From: CAUPWF01 sp964367685
Lineage (GTDB): Bacteria > Bacillota > Clostridia > Lachnospirales > Lachnospiraceae
Reading direction: 5' to 3'
NCBI GenBank assembly: GCA_964367685.1
Contig: CAYIYM010000008.1
Location: 8,017-72,016 of the forward strand
DNA length: 64,000 bases
Positions within the stretch are counted from its first letter, which is position 1. Every line of letters begins with the position of its first letter. The notes under the pieces were generated by a model that worked only from the letters and a program-made list of their open reading frames with translations, was not told where the DNA came from and did no database searches. The position numbers and the translations under genes are program-made. Below, one piece after another: positions 8,438-17,560 of this stretch.

Positions 8438-9217
8438 CTATGTCAAAACATGAAATGTTGAAATCCCTACTCCAATTCCTATTGCAATTCCAGTTGCAGT
8501 TAAAAATGCTTTTAATATTCTAGAATTACCAGAAATATAATCTCCTTCTAACACATCCCGCACCCCATTAGTTATTGCCACTCCAGGAACTAGAGGCATA
8601 ATTCCACTAATGATTATAATTTCGGTGTTTACGACTTCAGTGTTAATACTTGATGAAAAAAGTGCTACAAGAACCATTGTACTAAAAGATATTCCCGCAC
8701 CATTAATAATCGTATGAATAAAATCGTTAATTTGAAACCACTTTCCAAATGTTATTAAACTCCCTAAAATTGTTCCAACTGCCAGCGAAATCAAAATTTC
8801 AGAAATTCCACCTCCAAAAAACATTGCAAATCCACTAACAGTTAGTACAATTGCAATATTGTATAATAATTTACTATATTCTTTTTTCCCAACTGCTTTT
8901 AATTGCTCATAAGCCTTCTCTAAGGAGATTTTATCCTCGCATAGATTACGCGAAATTTCATTAACTTCTATTATCTTCCCAATATGCATTCCTACATTAG
9001 ATACAGAAGTAACGTAAGTAAACGGCTCAATAGTCTCATCATCTAAAGTAGCCATGATACTTGTCATTATTGCAACGACTTCTATCGTTTTGCAACCACT
9101 TTTATTCAAAATCCGTCGCATAGTATCTTCTACTCTCCACGTTTCAGCACCACTACTAAGTAATGTTTTCCCTGCTAACATAGCTGTTTTCATTAATAAA
9201 ACATGACTTTTATTCAT
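8438..9217 (-). CDS. Threonine/serine exporter large subunit, ThrE/DUF1212 domain
   Basis: This is a 259-residue protein. The soluble N-terminal part has the family signature LLSSGAETWRVEDTMRRI and the segment TSIMATLDDE; about five membrane helices follow, with the conserved GIMPLVPGVAITNGVRDVLEGDYISG. It is the DUF1212 half of a ThrE-type amino acid exporter, and its partner follows ten bases downstream. GAGGA sits about nine bases before the ATG. The pair is probably a heteromeric exporter in the cytoplasmic membrane. A terminator for purB lies immediately upstream, so this pair must have its own promoter, but the 45-base gap shows no clear boxes. Confidence 0.87.
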   Translation of the reverse strand: MNKSHVLLMKTAMLAGKTLLSSGAETWRVEDTMRRILNKSGCKTIEVVAIMTSIMATLDDETIEPFTYVTSVSNVGMHIGKIIEVNEISRNLCEDKISLEKAYEQLKAVGKKEYSKLLYNIAIVLTVSGFAMFFGGGISEILISLAVGTILGSLITFGKWFQINDFIHTIINGAGISFSTMVLVALFSSSINTEVVNTEIIIISGIMPLVPGVAITNGVRDVLEGDYISGNSRILKAFLTATGIAIGIGVGISTFHVLT

Positions 9218-9263
9218 CTATAACTATCCTCTTTATCTTTCTCACCCTAATTCAAAATTGAGC

Positions 9264-9293
9264 CAAGAAAAATGGTATCTCTCGATACCATTT
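9264..9293 (-). terminator. Terminator after purB
   Basis: AAATGGTATC pairs perfectly with GATACCATTT around a four-base loop, starting five bases after the purB stop, followed by TTCTT on the minus strand. Confidence 0.75.
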
Positions 9294-9297
9294 CTTA

Positions 9298-10728
9298 TTA
9301 TACATTTATTTCCGCTCTTATGCCTAGTATTTCTTTATTTTTTGCCAATATTGGATTTACCACTTGGTTTAAGAAATTATCTACTTGTTCTTTTGATCTA
9401 CCTACATATTTAGTCGGATCCATTGTTTTTTTCAGTTCATCAAGTGTTAAATTAAAGGCACTATCTGCTGCTATTAACTCTAAGAGATTATTCTCAAGAC
9501 CTAACTCTTTTACATTTTTCCCAGCTTCCATTGATAGTTCTCTAATTCGTTCGTGTAACTCTTGACGATCACCGCCTGCTTTCACGGCATCCATCATGAT
9601 ATTTTCTGTTGCCATGAATGGTAATTCCGACATTAATCTCTTCTCAATTACTTTTGGATAAACAACTAATCCATCCACAACATTTAAACATAAATCGAGT
9701 ACTCCATCAATTGCTAAGAATGCCTCTGGTACACTCAAACGCTTATTTGCGGAATCATCTAATGTTCTCTCGAACCATTGTGTTGAAGATGTAATCGCAG
9801 GATTCAATGCATCTACCATTACATATCTTGCCAACGATGCAATTCTTTCACTTCTCATAGGATTACGTTTGTACGCCATTGCCGATGACCCAATTTGTGA
9901 TTTTTCAAATGGCTCTTCAATTTCTTTTAAATGCTGAAGTAATCGAATGTCATTCGAAAATTTATGTGCACTCGCTGCTATTCCAGCCAAAATATTTACA
10001 ACCTTTGTGTCCATTTTTCTAGAATATGTTTGCCCTGAAACTGGATAACATTCAGAAAATCCCATTTTTTTAGCAATCATAGGATCTATTTTATCAATTA
10101 CTTCATGGTTTCCATCGAATAACTCTAAGAAACTCGCCTGAGTTCCTGTTGTTCCCTTTGAACCCAATAATTTTAATGTTCCTATTAAATATTCTAAATC
10201 TTCCAAGTCTAATAAGAATTCTTGCATCCATAATGTTGCTCTTTTTCCAACTGTTGTTGGTTGAGCTGGTTGAAAATGTGTAAAACCTAACGCTGGTTGC
10301 GCTTTATATTCATTAGCAAATTTAGCTAATTCTGCAATTACATTAATCAACTTCTTATGTACTAAATGTAAGGCCTCTCTCATAACTATCATATCTGTAT
10401 TATCGCCTACATAACACGATGTTGCTCCTAGATGAATAATCCCTTTCGCATTTGGACATTGTTCACCATATGCAAATACATGTGCCATAACATCATGACG
10501 TACAACCTTTTCACGTGCAATCGCCACCTCATAATTAATATGATCAGCATTTGCTTTTAATTCATCAATTTGCTCTTCTGTTATATTCAACCCTAATTCA
10601 CGTTCTGTTTCAGCTAGTGCAATCCATAATTTTCTCCATGTTTTAAATTTCATATCTGGCGAGAAAATATATTGCATTTCTTTGCTTGCATATCTTTCTG
10701 ATAAAGGGCTTTGATATTTATTATACAT
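9298..10728 (-). CDS. purB: Adenylosuccinate lyase
   Basis: This enzyme acts twice in purine synthesis, releasing fumarate from SAICAR and from adenylosuccinate. It belongs to the fumarase/aspartase superfamily: the signature loop SSAMAYKRNPMRSERI is intact, and GATSCYVGDN and THFQPAQPTTVGKR are the other two conserved regions. The product is 476 residues from the ATG at 10728, which has GGAGG ten bases upstream; a longer reading frame begins 66 bases earlier without a site. The gene follows purC but a hairpin terminator stands between them, so expression may be partly uncoupled. Confidence 0.96.
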   Translation of the reverse strand: MYNKYQSPLSERYASKEMQYIFSPDMKFKTWRKLWIALAETERELGLNITEEQIDELKANADHINYEVAIAREKVVRHDVMAHVFAYGEQCPNAKGIIHLGATSCYVGDNTDMIVMREALHLVHKKLINVIAELAKFANEYKAQPALGFTHFQPAQPTTVGKRATLWMQEFLLDLEDLEYLIGTLKLLGSKGTTGTQASFLELFDGNHEVIDKIDPMIAKKMGFSECYPVSGQTYSRKMDTKVVNILAGIAASAHKFSNDIRLLQHLKEIEEPFEKSQIGSSAMAYKRNPMRSERIASLARYVMVDALNPAITSSTQWFERTLDDSANKRLSVPEAFLAIDGVLDLCLNVVDGLVVYPKVIEKRLMSELPFMATENIMMDAVKAGGDRQELHERIRELSMEAGKNVKELGLENNLLELIAADSAFNLTLDELKKTMDPTKYVGRSKEQVDNFLNQVVNPILAKNKEILGIRAEINV

Positions 10729-10754
10729 TTTGTGTTCCTCCTGAATTTGTGAAT

Positions 10755-10782
10755 TAATAAAGAGCCTGAAATTACAGACTCT
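10755..10782 (-). terminator. Hairpin between purC and purB
   Basis: AGAGTCTG pairs with CAGGCTCT (one G-T pair) around a six-base loop, followed by TTATTAATT on the minus strand. It probably acts as a partial terminator after purC. Confidence 0.6.
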
Positions 10783-10821
10783 ATTATCATACAATATTTT
10801 AATAAGAAATGAAATATATTT

Positions 10822-11529
10822 TTATATTCCGAGTCTTGTAAACACCTCTTTATATGCATCTTCTACATTTCCAAGATCTCTTCTGAAACGATCTTTGTCT
10901 AATTTCTCATTTGTATTCACGTCCCAAAGTCTACATGTATCTGGTGATACTTCATCAGCAAGAATGATTTTTCCATCTGCATCTTTTCCAAATTCGATTT
11001 TAAAATCAATTAACTTCATTCCCATTTCTAAGAAATATGCTTGCATCACTTCATTTACAGTTCTAGTATATCCCTTGATAATTGCTATCTCTTCTTCTGT
11101 TGCAAAACCAAGCGCTAATGCATAATCATCATTAATAAATGGATCTCCAAGAGCATCCTCTTTATAGCTAAATTCTAAAATTGGTCGTAATAAGGCTGTA
11201 CCTTCTGTCACTCCCATTCTCTTTGAGAAACTACCTGCAGCTACATTTCTAACAATTACTTCAAGAGGAACAATTGTAACTTTTTTCACTAAGGTCTCTC
11301 TATCGCTTAACTCTTCTACAAAATGGGTTGGCACACCAGCTTTTTCAAGTAACTTAAACACGTGATTTGTCATACGATTATTTACTACACCTTTTCCTAC
11401 AATCGTACCTTTCTTCTCACCGTTAAATGCTGTTGCATCATCTTTATAATCTACAATCACTAAATTAGGATCTTCTGTATTATATACTTTTTTTGCTTTT
11501 CCCTCATATAGTTGTTCCAATTTTTTCAT
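10822..11529 (-). CDS. purC: Phosphoribosylaminoimidazole-succinocarboxamide synthase (SAICAR synthetase)
   Basis: This enzyme joins CAIR and aspartate using ATP, two steps before the final purine ring closure. The start MKKLEQLYEGKAKKVY, the central VPLEVIVRNVAAGSFSKR and the C-terminal LADEVSPDTCRLWD are the PurC signatures, and 235 residues is a normal length. In-frame TTG (11541) and GTG (11538) codons precede the ATG at 11529, but they touch the AAAGGA site, so the ATG is preferred even though its spacing of 12 is long. It is followed by purB, which catalyses the next step. Confidence 0.96.
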   Translation of the reverse strand: MKKLEQLYEGKAKKVYNTEDPNLVIVDYKDDATAFNGEKKGTIVGKGVVNNRMTNHVFKLLEKAGVPTHFVEELSDRETLVKKVTIVPLEVIVRNVAAGSFSKRMGVTEGTALLRPILEFSYKEDALGDPFINDDYALALGFATEEEIAIIKGYTRTVNEVMQAYFLEMGMKLIDFKIEFGKDADGKIILADEVSPDTCRLWDVNTNEKLDKDRFRRDLGNVEDAYKEVFTRLGI

Positions 11530-11578
11530 TATTTGCACCAATCCTTTTCTGAAAATTTAATGTAATCCCTACACCCAA

Positions 11579-11607
11579 AGTATAATATAGCAAAATATGA
11601 AAATCAA
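11579..11607 (-). promoter_or_regulatory. Putative purC promoter
   Basis: On the minus strand TTGATT (11602-11607), 17 bases, TATACT (11579-11584); the start codon is 50 bases downstream. No purine riboswitch is visible in the short leader. Confidence 0.6.
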
Positions 11608-11654
11608 TATAAATAGCACAATCTACTCGCAATTCATCATTATTAATATTAACC

Positions 11655-11705
11655 AAATAAATAAGTACAACTTATAAAAACGCATATTTTGTATAAGTTG
11701 TACTT
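11655..11705 (-). terminator. Terminator of the DUF5717-DUF5716-TPR operon
   Basis: AAGTACAACTTATA (14 bases) pairs perfectly with its complement around a 15-base loop and is followed by TTTATT on the minus strand, eight bases after the TPR gene stop. Confidence 0.8.
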
Positions 11706-11712
11706 TATTATT

Positions 11713-12483
11713 TTAATTTTTATTTCCAAGTCTATAAACTTTTTTCCATGATTGCAGCAATTCATTTGATGGTTCAATCTGTATGCTTTGCTTCAAATTA
11801 TCAATTTCTGTTTCCAAAATTTCTTCTAATTCTTCAAAAACTTCACTCTTTGATAAGAAGAGCTTGTAGTCAACTTCTTTCATACTTTTTTTAGCACAAT
11901 ACAAATAGCACTTCACTAACACTGGATCATTGCATATTTGAAACGCCTTATCATACATATTCATCGCTTCATGGTAAAGGAATAATCTGCCATATGCAGC
12001 CCCTAAACACGCATAAACTGTACCATAAAACTTATCACTTAAAGCTAAATCACGATCAGCTCTTAGTATTGTCTGATAAACTACAATTGCTTCGTCTACC
12101 TCTCCATTTTCTAATAAGTTATCCGCCTTCTTCTTCTGACGTTCCACTTCTCTAAGATCTTTTAATTTATTTAACACGTCGCTAATACGATTAAGTTCTG
12201 AAGCCGTATAAATCGATGTACTTCTTAAAACAATTAATATGAACGTAGTTTTTCCACATCTTTCCCATAATGCGTTTCTTAGATTATTTGCTAATCCTAA
12301 CAATCCCAATTCTTCTTCAATCCATCCACAGAATTGTTCATTCATAATTGTATTATCTACTAGATGAACATTATTGCATAAATAGTAGCAAAGTTCTTCT
12401 ATTGTCCCTATCTTCTTATGAATTCGTGTTATTTCATATGGATTCTTAGCTTTCTGTGTCTGACATAGAATTATACTTCCCAT
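11713..12483 (-). CDS. TPR-repeat protein of unknown function, third gene of the DUF5717/DUF5716 operon
   Basis: This is a 256-residue soluble protein. The first 90 residues form an uncharacterised domain (IGTIEELCYYLCNNVHLVDN, FCGWIEEELGL). A Lys/Glu-rich helix follows near residue 115, and then at least three TPR-like helical pairs (ADNLLENGEVDEAIVVYQTI, TVYACLGAAYGRLFLYHEAM, NMYDKAFQICNDPVLVKCYL). There is no signal peptide or membrane helix. AGGAGG lies seven bases before the ATG, and the gene overlaps the 3' end of the Hsp70-like gene by 38 bases, a long overlap that argues for coupled translation. It is probably a scaffold or adaptor for the two proteins encoded upstream; that is inference. 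Confidence 0.8.
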   Translation of the reverse strand: MGSIILCQTQKAKNPYEITRIHKKIGTIEELCYYLCNNVHLVDNTIMNEQFCGWIEEELGLLGLANNLRNALWERCGKTTFILIVLRSTSIYTASELNRISDVLNKLKDLREVERQKKKADNLLENGEVDEAIVVYQTILRADRDLALSDKFYGTVYACLGAAYGRLFLYHEAMNMYDKAFQICNDPVLVKCYLYCAKKSMKEVDYKLFLSKSEVFEELEEILETEIDNLKQSIQIEPSNELLQSWKKVYRLGNKN

Positions 12484-13741
12484 AATTGCCTCCTAGTCTA
12501 AAAATCTCCTCAGCCTCATACCCAGAGGATTCATAAAATTCACCAAATCCTATATCCTTAAATTTAATTTTAAACTCACTTTTATTTAATGGTATGACTT
12601 GAACTAATAGTTTTGTAGAATAAGAATCTCTTTCTGGAAGGCCTTCCAAGGAAATTTGCCGCATTTGAACCTTCCCTTTATAAATCGATTCAACATATAA
12701 TTCAATATCTTCTGTGTCTTCTAATAAGAATTCCCATTCCTTCTTACATTCATACCAATGATTCCCCCATGAAATAAGTGGAAACCAATCAAATTCATTT
12801 TTATTTCTTACTTTCAAACATACACGGTCTGGCAATTTATTTTCATCGATATATATTAATTCTTCATTGCGATTATATAATCTACTAAAAGCTGTATAGC
12901 ATGCACCTTTACTATATAGATTATTTCCCATAAATGCTCGCCTTCCATTACACAAGGTCTTTAAAGATTCTGGGTACCAACTATTTTCAAAGCCCTCACC
13001 TGTCAAATATACAGATGAAATCATTTTTTGTTCAAAAACATTTTCAATGAATAATTTAAATCTTGCATCTGCTTCACGTGCTTTTTCTCCATGTATAAGA
13101 GGATAAATAATATCCATTTCTCTACGTGTCGCATCTGCTATATCATCTACTGTAACAAAAATATTATCTGTATATTTTATTTCAGTTTCAATTTTTCTAA
13201 GCATGGATGCTCGAACTTCATACTTATCGCAATAAAACAAGGCTGCCTCATACTGCCATAGTTCTTTTGGTTGATAAAACATATAATGACAGAAGCTTTC
13301 TCTATAATCTTGAATATATATGTTTTTTTCTTGAATTCCGATTTTAATTGCTATTTTAGTTAGTACTCTTGCGATGTCTTTCGAGATGATAGGAACCGTA
13401 AAAACAATTGTATTAATGCCATGAAATTTTTCCAACGAACGTTTAATAAATTCACAGAGTAACCATTCGGAATCATATTCATCATGCTCTAGAATCACCT
13501 TTTCGTTCTGTATACTTCTCGTTAACAAATCATCTACGAGTTTCCCCTCATGTAAGATTTCGAGTCGCTTTGCTTCAATTCCTATTGCCCAATTATCATT
13601 TCTCTTTCCAATAACTAGAGGAATTTGATAGTTTTCAGGTGAGGCTTCAAAGGTTTCTGGCTCTTGCAATTCTTCATTGTAATAGCTGATTTGACATGCA
13701 GAATTACTGATGTCATAACCTATAATTTTCCCTTCTAACAC
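12446..13741 (-). CDS. DUF5716-like protein with a degenerate Hsp70/actin-type ATPase fold
   Basis: This is a 431-residue protein that I do not recognise from any characterised system; I associate it with the Lachnospiraceae family DUF5716. Several segments align in order with Hsp70/actin-fold landmarks. GYDISNSACQISYY (8-21) resembles the phosphate-1 loop, TIVFTVPIIS (111-120) the strand written as ITVPAYF in DnaK, IYIQDYRESFCHYMF (141-155) the INEPTAAALAYG helix, and VYLTGEGF with NNLYSKGACYTA (244-284) the adenosine motif. The phosphate-2 segment AALFYCDKYEVRASML (166-181) lacks the DLGGGTFD glycines, so ATPase activity may be lost. A beta-rich C-terminal region follows. The start is a GTG behind AAAGGAGGG. 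It lies 12 bases after the DUF5717 gene. Confidence 0.8.
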   Translation of the reverse strand: MLEGKIIGYDISNSACQISYYNEELQEPETFEASPENYQIPLVIGKRNDNWAIGIEAKRLEILHEGKLVDDLLTRSIQNEKVILEHDEYDSEWLLCEFIKRSLEKFHGINTIVFTVPIISKDIARVLTKIAIKIGIQEKNIYIQDYRESFCHYMFYQPKELWQYEAALFYCDKYEVRASMLRKIETEIKYTDNIFVTVDDIADATRREMDIIYPLIHGEKAREADARFKLFIENVFEQKMISSVYLTGEGFENSWYPESLKTLCNGRRAFMGNNLYSKGACYTAFSRLYNRNEELIYIDENKLPDRVCLKVRNKNEFDWFPLISWGNHWYECKKEWEFLLEDTEDIELYVESIYKGKVQMRQISLEGLPERDSYSTKLLVQVIPLNKSEFKIKFKDIGFGEFYESSGYEAEEIFRLGGNYGKYNSMSDTES

Positions 13742-13753
13742 GTGTTCCCTCCT

Positions 13754-16700
13754 TTATTCATACGGAACAAATATGCGCTCCGCAATCGCTTCTTCTAATG
13801 CATATTCGACCATTTTTTCATTTCTAGATTCAGAATTTCGAATCATTTCATTTAACTTCCCATACTTTCCTGATCGGCCTGTTTTATTCTCCAACTTGTA
13901 TGTATATTTACTACTTTTAACTACTTGGTCTCCTAATGTTTCGACGAAATAATATTGTAGCACCTCATCTTGGAATATAAGGAATCGTTTTACATAAATC
14001 CCTTCATACATTGGTAATAATATTTCTTTATTATACTCTATAACTTCTCCACTATTTGTTTGTAGTTGATATATAAGTTTCACTTTTCCGCCAATCTGTG
14101 AAGTGTAGGAAATAAGTGTTTTGTCCCATAATTGAACTTCGCGCAACCACTCTTTTCCGTATTTCATATAAAATGTGAAGTACATTTGCTTTTCACACAA
14201 CAATTGTAGACAATACTTAAGCGTAGGAACATACGACTCTTCAAATGGATGGAATGCAAAATATTTCAACATTGCTATTTTTATCACATCTGGAAAAGCT
14301 TTACTTGCTTCTAATTCTTTCATAACTATGGCAACAATATTTTCTGAAAGTACACGCTCTTTTACTACATATTCATGACAAACATAAACTAGAAATGCTT
14401 CTTTCAATCGGAAGTATGCACCACTTTCATAGTATGCTTCAAAAATCTCATCTTCTGCATACATCGTTTCTGAAAATACCATCTGCGTAATGATACGCTC
14501 TGATAAACCTGCAACATCAATTTCAAAATCCTTCGCCGCATACCACAACTCTTTCATATGTTTTGTGGCACCACAATAGTATCTAGCCAAATAGCTCAAG
14601 GTAGCCTTATCATACATTTCATTTTGGAATGCAACAAATAAATTATGTAGAAGAAATTCATCTTCCTTTTCTGGCTCTTCTTTTAATTTTGATTTGCAAA
14701 GTAAGTAAACGCTGCTCTCATCGAAATTCTCTGGACCAAACTCTTCTAACTTTTCATATGTCAGTATAATCTCTTCCTTTGAATCTTGTACTTCATTTGA
14801 ACTATTTAAATACTTGTTGCACATATCCATATATTTTATATCATAAAATAAACGTTCTGTTTTATATTTTACAGAACCGATGTAATGAGTACCGTTTTTA
14901 CCTTCCCATACGATCAACTCATCCTTACTACTGAGTATTATCTGTGCTCCCTCATCTGTATATGGTACACATTGATTAATTTCTCCATTTGGTGAAATTA
15001 CCATAACCTGTTTAATATCAGGCATTTGAGTAGTAAGAATAAAGGTATGTGTCACATCGAATATTGCTTGAATCTTTGAAATATTCATTTCTTTTTCATC
15101 TAACAATGCCTTATAAATGATACGCAAATTATGATTAATTCTACGTAACTCTAACTGCTGATGCATAAATACATGCATTTCCTCTTTGTAATAGAGATAT
15201 AGATCGGTAGTATTCTTCTCAGATTTTATTACATTGGCATATAATAACGCCGCTTTTTCATATGGTAATGTATTTCCGTGAGCAAAATAAAGTAGCACGG
15301 TTCTAGGTAATTCACCTGTAAACTTAGACACATTAATACTTTCCATATAATATTCAAATAATTTAGCAATTTTCAACTCTTCCTGAACTGCTAATTCATA
15401 CCATTTAAAATATCGATCGTCGGTTAGGTTTCCTTTGATTAAAATAGTACAAATCGCATTTAGAATCATTACATCATCATACAATTCATAGGATTGCTCT
15501 AATATCTTAAATACTCTTTTATCAAATTCTTTTTGTTGACTTGCTAAGTTAGCAGTGTAGAGTGCCAATTCGTTCGTAATAAGTTTGTATTTTATAGCAA
15601 AGTTAAGTACTTGAATCTCAAAATTTCCCAACTTCTTCAAATTACTACATTTATCTCGAAAACATTTCAACGCTTCGAAATAGAAAATCAGATTCTTTGC
15701 ACCTAAATTAAATTGATTTTCAAGCGCATGCTTTCTTTCAAAATAGTCGTTATAATATGGATCTAAATCAATGAGCATACATAATATTTTCCAAGATTTT
15801 GCATGTTTCAAATAACATTTTTGTAGTTCTTCAACGACTTTTTTTGTATATGAAAATTCGTGTTTATAGATAGACATCAGATATAAATAGTATGCGTCTA
15901 ACTCTATGTTTCGCCCTATTGCAAACTTGCTGTAATTATAGTTTTCAATAATCCATTTTGCATCTTCTTTCTTCCTTGCAAGAATATAGATATGCGCCTG
16001 AATCAATCTATATTCTTCATTTGAAGGTTCTAATTCTTGCAACTCTATAATTTGCTTTAATGACTCGTGCAGCCACTTCTCCGTTTGCACATGCCCGCCT
16101 TCATACTTTAAATAATTTTTTAGTAGATGAGCCATAATATAATCTGCATGCCTCTTATCCTCTACTTCGTCTTTCTCTATCTCTACATCAATTACAAAAT
16201 CAAGTTGCCTATATGGCGTCTTAAAGGATATCACGCCGTAATTAATACCTGCATGTAATTTTTGCGGATTTATAGTGTAACTATATTCTAAATTCTTACC
16301 ATTGAAATCTCTTGTTGTGAACTCAATTTGCTCTAATTCGATAAAATCACAATCTGTTTCAACTTTTACTTCTAGGAATCCCCAGGTATTCTTTGTGATT
16401 ATGAGTGTATCTTTTATGACTTCATCTAAATTCTTGTAAGAACGTTCTTTTCTATTTAATGTTAAAAATATCTTTTCTTTCTGCTTAATTCCAACTAAAA
16501 ACTCTTCCATTCCATGGGAATCAAGATTCCATTTTCGCATATTATCATATAAGTGTTTTATTCTTGGTTCTTCGTATTTTATTAATTCATAAAAATCTCG
16601 TGAACGAAAGATTTTAACCGCTTCATCAAATCTATTAAATGCAAGCTTTTTAAATCCTCGAAGATCTTGAATTTTTCCCTCACTCGTTACCACAAATGGC

Positions 16701-17050
16701 TTTTCGATAATTGCCGAGAATCCTACTTCGTATTCTCCACCATTACAAACAATAGCAAAAGAACCTTTTTCTACATGTCCAGGCTCAAGACCTCTTCCAT
16801 CATATGTAAATTCAATCCTTACTGGATTGCCTTGAAATCCTTGTTCTTTGCATTGCATGCGAATAGACGATGGATATATCAGTCCTCTGATATCTCCATC
16901 GTTTTCATTTTCAATTATAAAATTCCCACTATATAATTCACCTTCACCAATTTTTAGAGATAAGTGTGTTTCTCTAAATATTACCTTCGGTCGTTTCAAT
17001 TGGAAATCACCTTTCGAAAAATGTTTGATTTTTTCTTTCAAATTTCCCAC
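13754..17050 (-). CDS. DUF5717-like giant beta-sandwich/helical-repeat protein
   Basis: This is a 1,098-residue cytoplasmic-looking protein without signal peptide or membrane helix; the family label is from memory and no function is known. Residues about 15-115 (LSLKIGEGELYSGNFIIENE, VEKGSFAIVCNGGEYEVGFS) and 205-300 (WGFLEVKVETDCDFIELEQI, INYGVISFKTPYRQLDFVID) look like two Ig-like beta sandwiches. Residues about 310-680 are helical repeats resembling TPR. A beta region near 700-760 precedes a second helical block, and a beta-rich end closes the protein. The start is uncertain: GTG at 17050 gives MGNLKEKIKHF behind a weak site, and a TTG three codons later is also possible. It is the first gene of a three-gene operon with its own promoter. 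Confidence 0.8.
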   Translation of the reverse strand: MGNLKEKIKHFSKGDFQLKRPKVIFRETHLSLKIGEGELYSGNFIIENENDGDIRGLIYPSSIRMQCKEQGFQGNPVRIEFTYDGRGLEPGHVEKGSFAIVCNGGEYEVGFSAIIEKPFVVTSEGKIQDLRGFKKLAFNRFDEAVKIFRSRDFYELIKYEEPRIKHLYDNMRKWNLDSHGMEEFLVGIKQKEKIFLTLNRKERSYKNLDEVIKDTLIITKNTWGFLEVKVETDCDFIELEQIEFTTRDFNGKNLEYSYTINPQKLHAGINYGVISFKTPYRQLDFVIDVEIEKDEVEDKRHADYIMAHLLKNYLKYEGGHVQTEKWLHESLKQIIELQELEPSNEEYRLIQAHIYILARKKEDAKWIIENYNYSKFAIGRNIELDAYYLYLMSIYKHEFSYTKKVVEELQKCYLKHAKSWKILCMLIDLDPYYNDYFERKHALENQFNLGAKNLIFYFEALKCFRDKCSNLKKLGNFEIQVLNFAIKYKLITNELALYTANLASQQKEFDKRVFKILEQSYELYDDVMILNAICTILIKGNLTDDRYFKWYELAVQEELKIAKLFEYYMESINVSKFTGELPRTVLLYFAHGNTLPYEKAALLYANVIKSEKNTTDLYLYYKEEMHVFMHQQLELRRINHNLRIIYKALLDEKEMNISKIQAIFDVTHTFILTTQMPDIKQVMVISPNGEINQCVPYTDEGAQIILSSKDELIVWEGKNGTHYIGSVKYKTERLFYDIKYMDMCNKYLNSSNEVQDSKEEIILTYEKLEEFGPENFDESSVYLLCKSKLKEEPEKEDEFLLHNLFVAFQNEMYDKATLSYLARYYCGATKHMKELWYAAKDFEIDVAGLSERIITQMVFSETMYAEDEIFEAYYESGAYFRLKEAFLVYVCHEYVVKERVLSENIVAIVMKELEASKAFPDVIKIAMLKYFAFHPFEESYVPTLKYCLQLLCEKQMYFTFYMKYGKEWLREVQLWDKTLISYTSQIGGKVKLIYQLQTNSGEVIEYNKEILLPMYEGIYVKRFLIFQDEVLQYYFVETLGDQVVKSSKYTYKLENKTGRSGKYGKLNEMIRNSESRNEKMVEYALEEAIAERIFVPYE

Positions 17051-17098
17051 CCGCTTCTTAATTTTATTACTTTATATCTTATTGCATCAATTTCCAAA

Positions 17099-17127
17099 AT
17101 TATATCACATTTTTTGATATATTGAAA
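17099..17127 (-). promoter_or_regulatory. Promoter of the DUF5717-DUF5716-TPR operon
   Basis: On the minus strand TTTCAA (17122-17127), 17 bases, then a TG-extended TATAAT (17099-17104), 48 bases before the first start codon. The consensus extended -10 makes this a convincing sigma-A promoter. Confidence 0.7.
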
Positions 17128-17143
17128 TACAATGCGATGGCTT

Positions 17144-17488
17144 TTATGATTTCAAAATTAACGCTGTGAATTTTATATCTAGTTCTCCAGTATTATCTAG
17201 TCCATGTCCATCTCCATCCTTACAATACAAAACATCTCCCACTGTTACTTCATATGTTTTATCATTATCATAATATAACCCCTTACCTTGGGTCATTACA
17301 TATGTCTCGGCATTTCCATGATGTTCATGATAACCTAATGTAGATCCTACTGGAATCGTTACTTCTGAAAACATATTACAGTATTCTCCTTTTTGTTCCA
17401 CTGTAAGATAATGCTCAATCGTGATATATCCTATCCCTCCTTGCGCATTAATCGATTTCACAATTTCTCTTTCACCTGTACGTGTCAT
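17144..17488 (-). CDS. Cupin domain protein
   Basis: This is a single-domain 114-residue cupin. Motif 1 is the HEHHGNAETYVMTQGKG stretch, which follows the G(X)5HXH(X)3-4E(X)6G pattern and supplies two His and a Glu for metal; motif 2 lies around DVLYCKDGDGHGLDN. Small cupins of this kind bind divalent metals and act as isomerases, dioxygenases or sensors, so the reaction cannot be given. AAAGGAG lies seven bases before the ATG. It follows carB but is separated from it by a terminator, so it is probably expressed alone. Confidence 0.85.
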   Translation of the reverse strand: MTRTGEREIVKSINAQGGIGYITIEHYLTVEQKGEYCNMFSEVTIPVGSTLGYHEHHGNAETYVMTQGKGLYYDNDKTYEVTVGDVLYCKDGDGHGLDNTGELDIKFTALILKS

Positions 17489-17504
17489 TTCGCACTCCTT
17501 TCTG

Positions 17505-17537
17505 ATATAAGAAAAGACCTGAATAATCAGATCTTTT
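17505..17537 (-). terminator. Terminator after carB
   Basis: AAAAGATCTGA pairs with TCAGGTCTTTT (11 pairs, one G-T) around a TTAT loop and runs into TTTTCTT on the minus strand. Confidence 0.8.
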
Positions 17538-17560
17538 CTGTGTTTATTATTTTAATTATA

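Noticed and set aside
13754..17050. Phage or toxin-like giant protein
   Set aside because: No secretion signal, repeats of toxin type, or phage genes nearby; codon use and base composition match the neighbours.
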